A stretch of DNA of 64,000 nucleotides, taken from assembly GCF_052030545.1 (NCBI RefSeq), contig NZ_JBPDIH010000004.1, positions 248,001-312,000 on the forward strand, given 5' to 3'. Under the pieces are notes generated by a model. That model was not told the DNA's origin and ran no database searches. It saw only the letters and a list, made by a program, of their open reading frames with translations. The DNA comes from CANMXU01 sp052030545. Lineage in GTDB: Bacteria; Pseudomonadota; Gammaproteobacteria; Enterobacterales; Alteromonadaceae. Position 1 is the stretch's first letter, and each line of letters opens with the position of its first letter. The translations under genes were made by a program, and so were the position numbers. This document shows positions 26,464-35,650 of this stretch, one piece after another.

Positions 26464-27630
26464 TTAATCACTACCAAAAAGGTCACGTGTATATACTTTA
26501 TCAGCGACATCTTTAATATCATTTGCCATACGGTTTGATACGATCACATCAGAGATTTGTTTAAACTCATTTAAGTCAGCAATGACTTTTGAGTTGAAAA
26601 AGTCAGCTTCTTTTAACTCAGGTTCATAGATAACAACTTCGATGCCTTTGGCCTTAATACGTTTCATGATCCCTTGAATGCTTGATGCTCTAAAGTTATC
26701 TGAGCCTGTTTTCATGATCAGTCGATAAATACCAACCACTTTAGGTTGCTTGGCGATAATAGAATCTGCGACGAAATCTTTACGCGTGGTATTGGCATCA
26801 ACAATGGCGCCAATAAGAGAATTAGGCACATCTTTATAGTTTGCTCTAAGCTGCTTAGTATCTTTTGGCAAACAATAGCCACCATAGCCAAAAGAGGGAT
26901 TATTGTAATGATCGCCAATGCGTGGGTCTAAACCAACACCTTCAATAATATGCCTACTGTCTAGGCCGTGAGACTCAGCATATGAGTCGAGCTCATTAAA
27001 AAAAGCAACTCGCATGGCAAGATAAGTATTTGAAAAAAGTTTAACCGCTTCAGCTTCGGTTGAGTCAGCAAAAAGTGTTGGAATGTTTTCTTTAATTGCC
27101 CCTTGCGCTAATAAACTTGCAAACACTTCTGCTCGTTCAGATTGTTCGCCAACGATGATGCGAGAAGGATGAAGATTATCGTAAAGTGCTTTTCCTTCAC
27201 GCAAAAACTCGGGCGAAAACATAATATTGTCGCAGTTAAGTTGCTCTTTGATACTTTGCGTATAACCAACCGGAACCGTAGATTTTATCACCATAACCGC
27301 TTTTGGATTGATTGCCAGAACATCTTGAATAACGGCTTCAACAGACGATGTATTAAAATAATTGGTTACAGGGTCGTAATCAGTAGGAGTCGCAATAACA
27401 ACATAATCAGCGTTTTTGTAGGCAAACTCTTTATCGGTAGTTGCGACAAAATTCAGCGTTTTGTTTTCAAGAAAGTCTTCGATTTCTTTATCTGCAATTG
27501 GTGATTTTTTATCATTTAGCAATGCAACTTTTTCTTCAATAATATCAACCGCAATCACTTGGTTGTGCTGCGCAAGCAACATCGCATTAGATAAACCTAC
27601 ATAGCCAGTACCGGCGATGGTAATATTCAT
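26464..27630 (-). CDS. ugd: UDP-glucose 6-dehydrogenase
   Basis: Oxidises UDP-glucose to UDP-glucuronate with two NAD. The start at ATG 27630 is preceded by AAGGA and gives 388 residues, the length of E. coli Ugd. Rossmann motif ITIAGTGYVGLSN at 3-15, KSTVPVGYT, and the catalytic Cys253 in GYGGYCLPKDTK. The product is a likely acidic building block of the polysaccharide made by this locus and would fit the uronate-acting heparinase-fold proteins. Confidence 0.95.
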   Translation of the reverse strand: MNITIAGTGYVGLSNAMLLAQHNQVIAVDIIEEKVALLNDKKSPIADKEIEDFLENKTLNFVATTDKEFAYKNADYVVIATPTDYDPVTNYFNTSSVEAVIQDVLAINPKAVMVIKSTVPVGYTQSIKEQLNCDNIMFSPEFLREGKALYDNLHPSRIIVGEQSERAEVFASLLAQGAIKENIPTLFADSTEAEAVKLFSNTYLAMRVAFFNELDSYAESHGLDSRHIIEGVGLDPRIGDHYNNPSFGYGGYCLPKDTKQLRANYKDVPNSLIGAIVDANTTRKDFVADSIIAKQPKVVGIYRLIMKTGSDNFRASSIQGIMKRIKAKGIEVVIYEPELKEADFFNSKVIADLNEFKQISDVIVSNRMANDIKDVADKVYTRDLFGSD

Positions 27631-27713
27631 TTCAATCCTTATCACGTGTATTCATCTGCATTTTATTGACCACAATAAAATTACTTGCTTAATTTTAAAT
27701 TTCTTCCGTTTTA

Positions 27714-28245
27714 CTCCCTATACTTCGACAAGCTCAGCATGAACGGGAGTTTGCTCAATTAATTTTTATTAATCCATTCGCCCTGTCCGTCCTGAGCCTG
27801 TCGAAGGAAGCGCGAAGCAGTCGAAGGGGCCGCCCTGAGCTTGTCGAAGGGAGCGCTGCCATTTTTCACCTTACAACCCCCTATACTTCGACAAGCTCAG
27901 CATGCACGGGAGTTCTAGTAATTCAACTCCCTATACTTCGACAAGCTCAGCATGAACGGGAGTTTTAACAATTCAGCTCCCTATACTTCGACAAGCTCAG
28001 CGTGCACGGGAGTTCTAGTAATTCAACTCCCTATACTTCGACAAGCTCAGCATGCACGGGAGTTTGTTCAATTAATATTTACTTAATTAATCTTTTACCA
28101 ATCCGTTCGCCCTGAGCCTGTCGAAGGGAGCGCTGCCATTTTTCACCTTACAACCCCCTATACTTCGACAAGCTCAGCATGCACGGGAGTTTGTTCATTT
28201 AATATTTACTTAATTAATCTTTTCCCAATCCGTTCGCCCTGAGCA
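27714..28245. repeat. REP-type array with 50-bp period between ugd and manB
   Basis: Six plus-orientation copies of CTATACTTCGACAAGCTCAG, four of them at exactly 50-base intervals (27881, 27931, 27981, 28031). Linkers alternate between TAGTAATTCAACTCC and AACAATTCAGCTCC. Opposite-orientation CCGTTCGCCCTGAGC copies occur at about 28104 and 28226, with related pieces near 27776. A larger block (27853-27910 and 28131-28190, GCTGCCATTTTTCACC onward) is duplicated with its neighbours, showing segmental amplification. Nothing gene-like is present in 27631-28264. Confidence 0.85.
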
Positions 28246-28264
28246 AAATTTATAAAGTTACTCA

Positions 28265-29716
28265 CTACAACTTAACAACATTACTCAAAACTTTAACCAC
28301 TAGCTGTTGTGCGGTATTTTCATCAACCGACTCTGCATAGCAGCGCAATTCAGGTGCATTTCCAGAAGGGCGTAGATGAATAACATCATCATTAGATAAG
28401 GTCATTCTTAAACCGTCTGTTACATCAACGTTATTAACATTTATTTCGTCAAAACCTAATAATTCAATCAACTGCTGAGCATTGTCACGATAGGTTTTAA
28501 TTATGTTTTGGCTTTTTTCGGTTGCGAAGTTTTTAATTCGGTCGCTTGCTGAAAAGCGTTTTGAACACTCAGCAACCAGTGATGAGATGTTCCCATTGTC
28601 ACTTTCGATACTCGCCGCTAGTAACATTATCGCAGGCAACACTGCATCACGCGTCGGCAAGGCGGTTAAAGTTTGGTTGTTTATAACGACATCACTACCA
28701 AGTAAAAAGCCGCCGTTAGCTTCAAAACCGGCAACGGCATTATATTTTTCAGATAAGCGCGCAAATTCAGCAATCACATACGGTGAGCCAATGCGGGTGC
28801 GGTCTACTTGTTTAAAGGCACTTGACAATTCAATTGAGGTATTTGAACTAACAGGCACTGCCAATGCTTCTATATTGAGTGCTTTCGCACATAAAAGCCC
28901 AAGAATATCACCACGTAACCAATCACCCTTTTCATCCGCTATTAATGGCCTGTCGCCATCACCGTCGGTTGAAAAAATCGCGTCAAATTTGAACTTTTGT
29001 GACCATGCTTTAGCTTTTGCTTTATCTTCTTCAGATACGGCTTCGGTGTCAATTGGCACAAATACATCGCTGCGCTCAAGAGAGGTTACTTGTGCGCCTA
29101 GTTGTTCAAATAAGCTTTGGTATAAATCGCGCCCGGCACTTGAATGCTCATAAATACCAATGTGCTTACCCGATAAAATCGGCTGCGGAAATAAGCGCGT
29201 ATAACGCTCGATGTATTCGTTAGCTGCATTGTTATCAACTTCTAGCTCAGGCAACACGCCTAAATCTGACACTAATGCTTGAGCAGTTAAAATTGCTTGC
29301 TCATCACTTTTTGATATTTCACCGTCTGGACGATAAAACTTCAAACCATTGCGATCAAAGGGAATATGACTGCCGGTAACCATAATACAAGGAATATTTC
29401 GTTGCATGGCCGCACTAGCCAGTGCGGGGGTAGGAATAACGCCGTAATATAATACACTAATACCTTGCTGCCTTAATACGGCACTACAAGCCTGTGCCAT
29501 TGCATAACTGCTAGGCCGGTTATCAATCGCGATAGCTAACGTATCAAAAGCAAATTGTGATTTGATTGATTCCACAAAGGCAAGCGTAAAAGCTGCACAC
29601 ACTTCTGAAGTGAATTGTTCAACCAAACCGCGAGCGCCACTAGTACCAAAAGCTACGCCGCTATTAGCAAGTATTTGTTGGCTATTTTTTTCTGTATCAT
29701 TATTTACAGACATCAT
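28265..29716 (-). CDS. manB: Phosphomannomutase (ManB/CpsG type)
   Basis: Alpha-D-phosphohexomutase converting mannose-6-phosphate to mannose-1-phosphate. 483 residues. GVAFGTSGARGL near the N-terminus, active-site phosphoserine 116 in TGSHIPFDRNG, metal loop STDGDGDRPL, FEANGGFLLGSD for sugar binding, and phosphate site HLRPSGNAPELRCY. The start ATG at 29716 overlaps the manC stop by one base (TAATGATG); the second ATG three bases later is equally possible. Works with ManC to make GDP-mannose. A phosphoglucomutase role cannot be excluded by sequence reading. Confidence 0.88.
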   Translation of the reverse strand: MMSVNNDTEKNSQQILANSGVAFGTSGARGLVEQFTSEVCAAFTLAFVESIKSQFAFDTLAIAIDNRPSSYAMAQACSAVLRQQGISVLYYGVIPTPALASAAMQRNIPCIMVTGSHIPFDRNGLKFYRPDGEISKSDEQAILTAQALVSDLGVLPELEVDNNAANEYIERYTRLFPQPILSGKHIGIYEHSSAGRDLYQSLFEQLGAQVTSLERSDVFVPIDTEAVSEEDKAKAKAWSQKFKFDAIFSTDGDGDRPLIADEKGDWLRGDILGLLCAKALNIEALAVPVSSNTSIELSSAFKQVDRTRIGSPYVIAEFARLSEKYNAVAGFEANGGFLLGSDVVINNQTLTALPTRDAVLPAIMLLAASIESDNGNISSLVAECSKRFSASDRIKNFATEKSQNIIKTYRDNAQQLIELLGFDEINVNNVDVTDGLRMTLSNDDVIHLRPSGNAPELRCYAESVDENTAQQLVVKVLSNVVKL

Positions 29717-31413
29717 TATTTTACTCGACCGTATTTATCTTCGAAACGAACAATATCGTCTTCACCTAAATATGAGCCAGATTGTACTTCGATAAGCTCT
29801 AGATCCACTTTTCCTGGGTTTTCAAGCGCATGAACGACGCCAATAGGAATATAAGTCGATTGATTTTCAGTAAGCAATATTTCATTCTCGCCATTGGTGA
29901 CTTTGGCGGTACCAGAAACAACAATCCAATGCTCTGCCCGATGGTGATGCATTTGTACTGACAGTTTAGCGCCAGGTTTTACCGTGATGCGTTTTACCTG
30001 AAAACGTTCGCCATTATCCACAGAGTCGTATTTACCCCATGGGCGATATACTTCACGATGTAATTTAAACTCAGGGCGCTGTTCAGCTTTTAGTTGATTA
30101 ACAACGTTTTTAACTTTTTGCACCTGCGATTTTTTAGAAACTAAAACCGCATCTTTAGTTTCAACAACAACAACATCATCTAAACCTACAAGAGCAACTA
30201 ACTTCTCTTGTGCGTTAACATACGAATTAGAGCTGTCGATACTGATGACATCGCCTTTAAGTACATTTTCATCACTATCTTTTTGCTCAATATCCCAAAG
30301 CGCTGACCAACTACCAACATCACTCCAACCGCAATCCATGGGCACAACAACAGCTTGTGAGGTTTTTTCCATCACCGCATAATCGACTGAGTCGTCAGGG
30401 CATGCTTCAAATGCTGCTTTATTCACACGAATAAAGTCAATATCGTTGGAAGTAGTTGCCATAGCCTTTTCACATGCCTCATAAATATCAGGGCGATGCG
30501 CTTTTAGCTCTGCCAAATAACAACTGGCTTTAAATAAAAACATACCACTGTTCCAGTAGTAGTCACCACTTGCTAAATATTTCTCAGCTGTAGCTAAATC
30601 CGGTTTCTCGACAAACTCTGCCACATCGAAACCATTTAATACCGTTTGTTCTGAGCCCGCCGAAGGATTTTCCAATTCCGCACTAGCCGTTCGCACTGAG
30701 CTTGTCGAAGGGTTTTGCATTCCCTCTCCAACCGTTCGCCCTGAGCTTGTCGAAGGGTTATTCATTTCCACCCCAACCGTTCGCCCTGAGCTTGTCGCAG
30801 GGTTATTCATTTCCGCCCCAACCGTTCGCCCTGAGCTTGTCGAAGAGTTATTCATTTCCGCCCCAACCGTTCGCCCTGAGCTTGTCGAAGGGTTTTCCAT
30901 TTCCGCCCCATCCGTTCGCCCTGAGCTTGTCGAAGGGTTACCCTTTTTAATATAACCATAACCCGTTTCAGCAGCCGTTGGTACAATGCCAAAAGTCACT
31001 AACTTGCCAGACTCTGCATACGGCGCTGCTCGCTCAACCGAGTTACAAAACGCTTGCTCATTTTTAATAACATGATCGGCTGCAAGTACAAGTAATAAAG
31101 GATCATTACCTTTTTTTAAGGCTTCAAATGCAGCCAAGGCAATAGCAGGAGCGGTATTTCGTCCAACAGGCTCTAAAATGATACCGCTATTGTCAATATT
31201 ATTGGTACGAAACTGCTCTGCAACCGAAAAGCGATGCTCTTCATTACAAATAACAATAGGCGCTTGATGTTCAATACCCGACAATCGTAATGCAGTAGCT
31301 TGCAACATAGAGTTTTCACCATGAAGCGTTAGAAACTGTTTAGGAAAAAGTTGGCGTGAAAGTGGCCATAAACGCGAACCAGAGCCGCCAGCCATAATTA
31401 CGGGTAAAATCAT
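29716..31413 (-). CDS. manC: Mannose-1-phosphate guanylyltransferase ManC with in-frame repeat insertion
   Basis: Makes GDP-mannose; the C-terminal cupin is of the type II phosphomannose isomerase kind. The nucleotidyltransferase signature MAGGSGSRLWPLSRQLFPKQ is at 7-26, AADHVI is further on, and the cupin part holds QMHHHRAEHWIVVSGTAKVT. Length is 565 residues against about 465-480 for the family. The excess is residues 159-258: seven consecutive 15-residue units (six full, last partial) such as NPSTSSGRTVGAEMN, encoded by a REP-type DNA repeat. It sits between GYGYIKKG and GFDVAEFVEKP, a loop that varies in length in relatives. The frame is open on both sides and flanking catalytic segments are intact, so the enzyme may still work. 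Confidence 0.93.
   Translation of the reverse strand: MILPVIMAGGSGSRLWPLSRQLFPKQFLTLHGENSMLQATALRLSGIEHQAPIVICNEEHRFSVAEQFRTNNIDNSGIILEPVGRNTAPAIALAAFEALKKGNDPLLLVLAADHVIKNEQAFCNSVERAAPYAESGKLVTFGIVPTAAETGYGYIKKGNPSTSSGRTDGAEMENPSTSSGRTVGAEMNNSSTSSGRTVGAEMNNPATSSGRTVGVEMNNPSTSSGRTVGEGMQNPSTSSVRTASAELENPSAGSEQTVLNGFDVAEFVEKPDLATAEKYLASGDYYWNSGMFLFKASCYLAELKAHRPDIYEACEKAMATTSNDIDFIRVNKAAFEACPDDSVDYAVMEKTSQAVVVPMDCGWSDVGSWSALWDIEQKDSDENVLKGDVISIDSSNSYVNAQEKLVALVGLDDVVVVETKDAVLVSKKSQVQKVKNVVNQLKAEQRPEFKLHREVYRPWGKYDSVDNGERFQVKRITVKPGAKLSVQMHHHRAEHWIVVSGTAKVTNGENEILLTENQSTYIPIGVVHALENPGKVDLELIEVQSGSYLGEDDIVRFEDKYGRVK
30640..30939 (-). repeat. Intragenic REP array in manC, 45-bp period
   Basis: Six full 45-base units and a decayed seventh. 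Each full unit contains CCGTTCGCCCTGAGC followed by TTGTCGAAGGG on the plus strand and a linker such as TTATTCATTTCCGCCCCAA. Units nearest 30900 are nearly identical; the one near 30650 is most diverged. All are in one orientation and 45 is divisible by three, so the manC frame is kept and no unit introduces a stop. The core is the same as the intergenic repeats at 25.0, 28.1, 50.9 and 52.3 kb. Confidence 0.95.
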
Positions 31414-31485
31414 GTAAATCCTTTATTCATCAACTATGCGATAGTAAATTTTATGAACATGATTCTAAGGGATAAATGTTAAAGA

Positions 31486-31518
31486 ATATAGCGTTAATTA
31501 GAGTTATTAACGCTATAT
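31486..31518. terminator. Perfect hairpin between rmlB and manC
   Basis: 13-bp perfect stem ATATAGCGTTAAT / ATTAACGCTATAT with loop TAGAGTT. It lies 14 bases after the rmlB stop. There is only a weak T-rich stretch (TTCTTTAAC) on the minus strand, so attenuation or RNA 3'-end protection is as likely as strong termination. Confidence 0.5.
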
Positions 31519-31531
31519 AGGGGAAAGCTAA

Positions 31532-32632
31532 TTAAGAATATTGCTCTTTAATCCAACTTTGATAAGAGCCATCTATCACGCTCTGCCACCAAGCTGCATT
31601 CGTTAAATACCACTGCACTGTTTTAGCAATGCCACTTTCAAATGACTCTTTCGGTTGATAGCCTAATTCATCATTTGTTTTAGTTGCGTCAATTGCATAA
31701 CGTCTGTCATGCCCAGGTCTATCTTTAACATAAGTGATCAAAGACTCCGTATTTTTATCGATAGCCGCTATAGCAGTAGGAAAACGCTTAGCTAATTCCT
31801 CATTATTAATAAATTCCTGCTCAACTAACTTTGAGATGGTTTTTACAATATCTATGTTAGCCCACTCATTATTACCACCAATATTATAGTTCTCTCCAAT
31901 ACGGCCATTTTGTAATACTAAATCAATACCATAGGCATGATCTTCTACATATAACCAGTCTCTAATTTGCTGTCCATCACCGTATATAGGCAAAGCCTTA
32001 TTATGCAAAATATTCGTAATAACTAAAGGAATTAACTTTTCAGGAAAGTGGAACGGACCATAATTGTTTGAACAGTTGCTAGTAGTAACATTTAAACCAA
32101 AAGTATGATGATACGCCCTTACTAAATGATCACTTGCTGCTTTACTAGCAGAATAAGGAGAGTTTGGTGCATATGCGGTATCTTCAGTAAATGCAAGATC
32201 AGTTGCTGATAATGTACCATAAACTTCGTCTGTTGAAACATGATGAAAGCGATGACCTTCAAGTACAGCATCTCCATCTAACCATACTTTTTTAGCTGCT
32301 TTTAATAAACTATAAGTGCCAATAATATTTGTTTCAATAAAAGCGTCAGGACCCGTAATTGAACGATCAACGTGCGATTCAGCCGCGAAATGAACTACGG
32401 TGTCAATTTCATGTTTAGCTAATAAATATTCTACTAACGATTGGTCACAAATATTACCATGCACAAAAGTAAAATTTTCATTGCCTTTTACAGTGTCTAA
32501 ATTAGCAATATTACCTGCATAAGTTAATGCATCTAAAACCACCACTTTGTCAGCTGGGTACCGTTGAAGCCAATAATGAACAAAGTTAGCACCAATAAAA
32601 CCAGCACCTCCCGTAACTAACAAGATTTTCAT
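31532..32632 (-). CDS. rmlB: dTDP-glucose 4,6-dehydratase RmlB
   Basis: Converts dTDP-glucose to dTDP-4-keto-6-deoxyglucose, precursor of rhamnose and many amino-deoxy sugars. ATG 32632 gives 366 residues (usual about 360). NAD motif TGGAGFIGANF, catalytic HVSTDEVYG and YSASKAASD (YxxxK), then NNYGPFHFPEKLIP and GDGQQIRDWLYV. The other genes of the dTDP-rhamnose route (rmlA, rmlC, rmlD) are not in this window. They must lie elsewhere, or the product goes to another 6-deoxysugar. Confidence 0.93.
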   Translation of the reverse strand: MKILLVTGGAGFIGANFVHYWLQRYPADKVVVLDALTYAGNIANLDTVKGNENFTFVHGNICDQSLVEYLLAKHEIDTVVHFAAESHVDRSITGPDAFIETNIIGTYSLLKAAKKVWLDGDAVLEGHRFHHVSTDEVYGTLSATDLAFTEDTAYAPNSPYSASKAASDHLVRAYHHTFGLNVTTSNCSNNYGPFHFPEKLIPLVITNILHNKALPIYGDGQQIRDWLYVEDHAYGIDLVLQNGRIGENYNIGGNNEWANIDIVKTISKLVEQEFINNEELAKRFPTAIAAIDKNTESLITYVKDRPGHDRRYAIDATKTNDELGYQPKESFESGIAKTVQWYLTNAAWWQSVIDGSYQSWIKEQYS

Positions 32633-32664
32633 CAACTACCTGCTATTTAAACTCACACTTTAAG

Positions 32665-33888
32665 TTAATTAACGACTTCTTCTAATTTTTCCAACATTAA
32701 TAAAGCTAACTTTTCACGATCGAAGTTAACCGCAGAATTAACGCTATTCTGTGATAGCTCCTTCATTAACTCTTTATCTCGGTACATCCTTTCTATTGCA
32801 TCAGCAACCTGCTCAGGCGACTCAGGAGGAACAATAACACCTGATTTTGTCTTTCTAATAATTTCCGATGCTTCCCCGCCTGGAGATGTCATTAACATCG
32901 GTAAACCCATTCCCATTGATTCAAAAATTTTTGAAGGTATTACAGTTTTAAACAATGGTGTATCTTTTAAACTTACTAACGAAATGTCACATAAACTCCA
33001 AAGCTTTGGCATTTCAGACTTTGGCTGGCGAGGAATAAGTACAACATTTGATAAACCTTTTGATTTAACTAAGCTTTCAACTTGTTCTTTTGCAGCTCCA
33101 CCGCCAGCAAACAAAACCCTTACCTCAGTAAAGTCTTTAACTAACTCTGCGGCATCTACTATTTTGTCTAAAGAATGTGCTAAGCCATGTGTTCCGACAT
33201 ACCCCACAACGAACTTATCTTCGAGGTCATATGCTTTCGCAAAAGCTTCATCTTTGCTAGTTACAGGGATATATTTTGATAAATCAACACCATTTAAAAT
33301 CACATCAATTTTATTGCCATCAACACCTCGCTCAATTAACTCAGACTTAAAGCTATGTGTTACTGATATTATTTTATTTGCTCTACGATAAAGAAACATC
33401 TCTACTTTTTCTAAAATTCGAATTGGTAAGGTTCGTCCCATAGCACCAACAGCAGTGATAGAAGCAGGCCAAATATCTCTTAACTCAAAAACAAAAGGTT
33501 TAAATCGAATAGCTGAAAGCGCCCAAGCACTTACAGCAGTAAAAAATTGTGGGGAAGTACCAATAATGACATCGGGCTTTTTAACAAATAAACCGGCAAA
33601 AAAGCTAGTCGCCATAAAAGACATAAAATCGAGAATTCGCTTAGCAAAACCTTCATTAGCCGTTATATAGGTTTTAACTCGTCTTACCTCTATACCTTCA
33701 ATGTATTCTTTTTGATACCATTTATTTTGGTATCCTTCAAAAACTTTTCCTTCCGGAAAATTAGGTGCTCCTGTGATAATTGTAACCTTATGCCCTAATT
33801 TCACCCATTCTCTAGCATGTTCAAAAGTTCTTGTAGCAGGTGCATTTCCTTCCGGTGGAAAATTATCGGTTAAAAACAAAATATGCAT
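32665..33888 (-). CDS. Family 4 glycosyltransferase (WbuB-like)
   Basis: GT-B glycosyltransferase of 407 residues with N-terminal LFLTDNFPPEGNAPATRTFE, a pattern seen in WbuB-type transferases. FVFELRDIWPASI and the C-terminal donor-site region (YVGTHGLAHSLDKIV; PSKIFESMGMGLPMLMTSPG, with the EX7E-type Glu) support GT4. Probably adds a sugar to the lipid-linked repeat unit at the inner face of the membrane. Donor and acceptor cannot be read from sequence. The gene lies three bases from its upstream neighbour. Confidence 0.88.
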   Translation of the reverse strand: MHILFLTDNFPPEGNAPATRTFEHAREWVKLGHKVTIITGAPNFPEGKVFEGYQNKWYQKEYIEGIEVRRVKTYITANEGFAKRILDFMSFMATSFFAGLFVKKPDVIIGTSPQFFTAVSAWALSAIRFKPFVFELRDIWPASITAVGAMGRTLPIRILEKVEMFLYRRANKIISVTHSFKSELIERGVDGNKIDVILNGVDLSKYIPVTSKDEAFAKAYDLEDKFVVGYVGTHGLAHSLDKIVDAAELVKDFTEVRVLFAGGGAAKEQVESLVKSKGLSNVVLIPRQPKSEMPKLWSLCDISLVSLKDTPLFKTVIPSKIFESMGMGLPMLMTSPGGEASEIIRKTKSGVIVPPESPEQVADAIERMYRDKELMKELSQNSVNSAVNFDREKLALLMLEKLEEVVN

Positions 33889-33890
33889 AA

Positions 33891-35561
33891 TTAAATTTTA
33901 TTCCAACTTATTTTATAACAAACTTGAGATGATAAAAACTGAACCTTTAATTTCTCTGATGGGATCACAACACCAAATTCTGGATGCCATGTTGATTTTT
34001 CAACAGCCAATTCACCGCCCAGAACTTCAAGATGCAATTCATAACCATCAACAAGCAATACTACTTGTGTATTGCTTGCATTTTTAATATTTACATTTGG
34101 ATGTAAATGAAAATAAGCTACTGCATTTTCATACTCACCTTGAAGCACATCGTCAATAGATAATTCATCAAGAGAAACATGCCAAGCACGGTGGTGAATA
34201 CAATTGATCCCTTGCTTTTTATAGCCATTATGAGCTGCTGAAAATTCAACCGTTTGATTTGAAGAAACATTACCAACTTGTCGATTACCTATTTCTGCAC
34301 GCCTTGCAACTCGAAAGCCACTCCAAACCTCAGAAGAATTAATATCATTTATCACCACACTATTATGCGCTGCTGTTCCTCGCTGTCTTAAACGCTCCGC
34401 TTTCATACCATATTCTGACGTTCCTGAATTTACAAAAAACCTCAGGTCACCTAATGACAGCTCAAAAGATAAAGAATCGGCATGTGCATGACCGGGTATG
34501 TAACTTGGTCCTACGTTCGCAAGATCCGCAATTAAACTTATATCAGCACTTTTTACTGAGACATAGCCAGAGTTTTGTAAATTATATACAGTTAAACGGT
34601 CTTCAAAATGTTCTAAGCTATTAAGTGAAAAACCTAGCTTTTGAGCGTAGGTTCGTAAAACTCTATTGTCTGGTGCTATACCAAAAGCGGAGTCGTTAAA
34701 AAAACTGACCTTGTCATCACCATGACTCATCACCTCTAACCAACCAAACATCTTGATAATGGTTTTATTTACTAACTCAACGGTTTTATTTGGTATATTA
34801 CCAGGGAAGGCTTTGAATAAATTAGCAAGATCTAATAAATCTGTCAGCATAATAGCATGATACATTGGGGTTAATTCAAAGCTACCGCCATCATTTAACA
34901 CCTGTTCTTTTAGCTGTACTTCAAAGTCTTTTAGCCCTATTGCCAAAAAGCGATCAGAGGCTTTCCCTTGAAAAAAACACCCAGCAAAAATTAAAGCCTT
35001 TAAATTAACAAAATAATGATTGCCTAGTAAGTGCTTTTCTAAGTCTTGAGTTAAGAAATCTGCTTGCTGTACCAAACTATTCTGCATTTCTTTATCGTAT
35101 TCTACACCCGAAAGAAAAGCCTTAATCCAGTTAACTATACGTAGTGATAATGTATAAGCTTCCCAGCCATTCCCTCCATCACTAGCGGGATTTTCAATAA
35201 TCCAACGTTTAATCCAGCTAAGCTGAAGTTTTTGCTGTGCTTCAGAGCGTTCAGAATTTAAATCATCAAAATAATGTAAATTATATAACCAAAGCTTTTC
35301 TTGGTTAATATCGTTCCAATCTTCTTTACACTTAACACTCCCTTTATGATTTAAAAAGTTAACATCAGACTCACTAATAAATTTCCTAGGATATAGCTCT
35401 TGATGGATCCAGTTGCCAGTAACATTCGCGACATTCCCCTGAATAGTCCGTGCTTTAGGGTGGCGGATTTTTTTTAATACTCGATGAAATATTTGAGTAA
35501 ATTTAAGGTATTTTAACGTGTGAAAATAAAGAAAAAATTTTGACATTATTTTAAACTTCAT
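33891..35561 (-). CDS. Heparinase II/III-family protein, copy 1
   Basis: 556-residue protein of the heparinase II/III (alginate-lyase-like) fold. An N-terminal alpha/alpha toroid contains KHLLGNHYFVNLKALIFAG, with the Asn-His pair used in this lyase fold, and the segment GSFELTPMYHAIM. The C-terminal beta-sheet domain contains GHAHADSLSF and FFVNSGTSEYG. No signal peptide is evident, so it appears cytoplasmic, unlike secreted degradative lyases. It sits between a glycosyltransferase and an oxidoreductase gene inside a Wzx/Wzy locus. A lyase, epimerase-like or other uronate-modifying role is possible; activity is unproven. Confidence 0.85.
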   Translation of the reverse strand: MKFKIMSKFFLYFHTLKYLKFTQIFHRVLKKIRHPKARTIQGNVANVTGNWIHQELYPRKFISESDVNFLNHKGSVKCKEDWNDINQEKLWLYNLHYFDDLNSERSEAQQKLQLSWIKRWIIENPASDGGNGWEAYTLSLRIVNWIKAFLSGVEYDKEMQNSLVQQADFLTQDLEKHLLGNHYFVNLKALIFAGCFFQGKASDRFLAIGLKDFEVQLKEQVLNDGGSFELTPMYHAIMLTDLLDLANLFKAFPGNIPNKTVELVNKTIIKMFGWLEVMSHGDDKVSFFNDSAFGIAPDNRVLRTYAQKLGFSLNSLEHFEDRLTVYNLQNSGYVSVKSADISLIADLANVGPSYIPGHAHADSLSFELSLGDLRFFVNSGTSEYGMKAERLRQRGTAAHNSVVINDINSSEVWSGFRVARRAEIGNRQVGNVSSNQTVEFSAAHNGYKKQGINCIHHRAWHVSLDELSIDDVLQGEYENAVAYFHLHPNVNIKNASNTQVVLLVDGYELHLEVLGGELAVEKSTWHPEFGVVIPSEKLKVQFLSSQVCYKISWNKI

Positions 35562-35589
35562 TGTTAATTCAGTGTGTTAACCAATAAGA

Positions 35590-35632
35590 AAGGGCCCTAG
35601 CTGAAATTTTATAAAATTCAGCCAAAGCCCTT
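35590..35632 (-). terminator. Long imperfect hairpin between the two-domain oxidoreductase and heparinase-like genes
   Basis: Outer stem AAGGGC / GCCCTT and inner stem GCTGAA(A)TTTT / AAAATTCAGC with internal loops CCTA and CAAA. On the minus strand it is followed by TCTTATTGG. Possible terminator or attenuator that would lower expression of the downstream core genes. Confidence 0.5.
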
Positions 35633-35650
35633 ATCAGAAAAAACCTAGAG

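Noticed and set aside
27853..28190. CRISPR-like array with 50-bp period
   Set aside because: The linkers are themselves near-identical repeats rather than unique spacers, units are REP-type with pairing ends, and no cas gene is near.
30702..30950. Plus-strand open frame opposite manC with repeated Leu/Ser-rich units
   Set aside because: It is the antisense reading of the 45-base repeat array; manC on the minus strand is continuous and has clear family motifs.
29716..31413. manC as a pseudogene broken by repeats
   Set aside because: The frame is open throughout, unit length is a multiple of three, and both catalytic domains and the downstream overlap with manB are intact.
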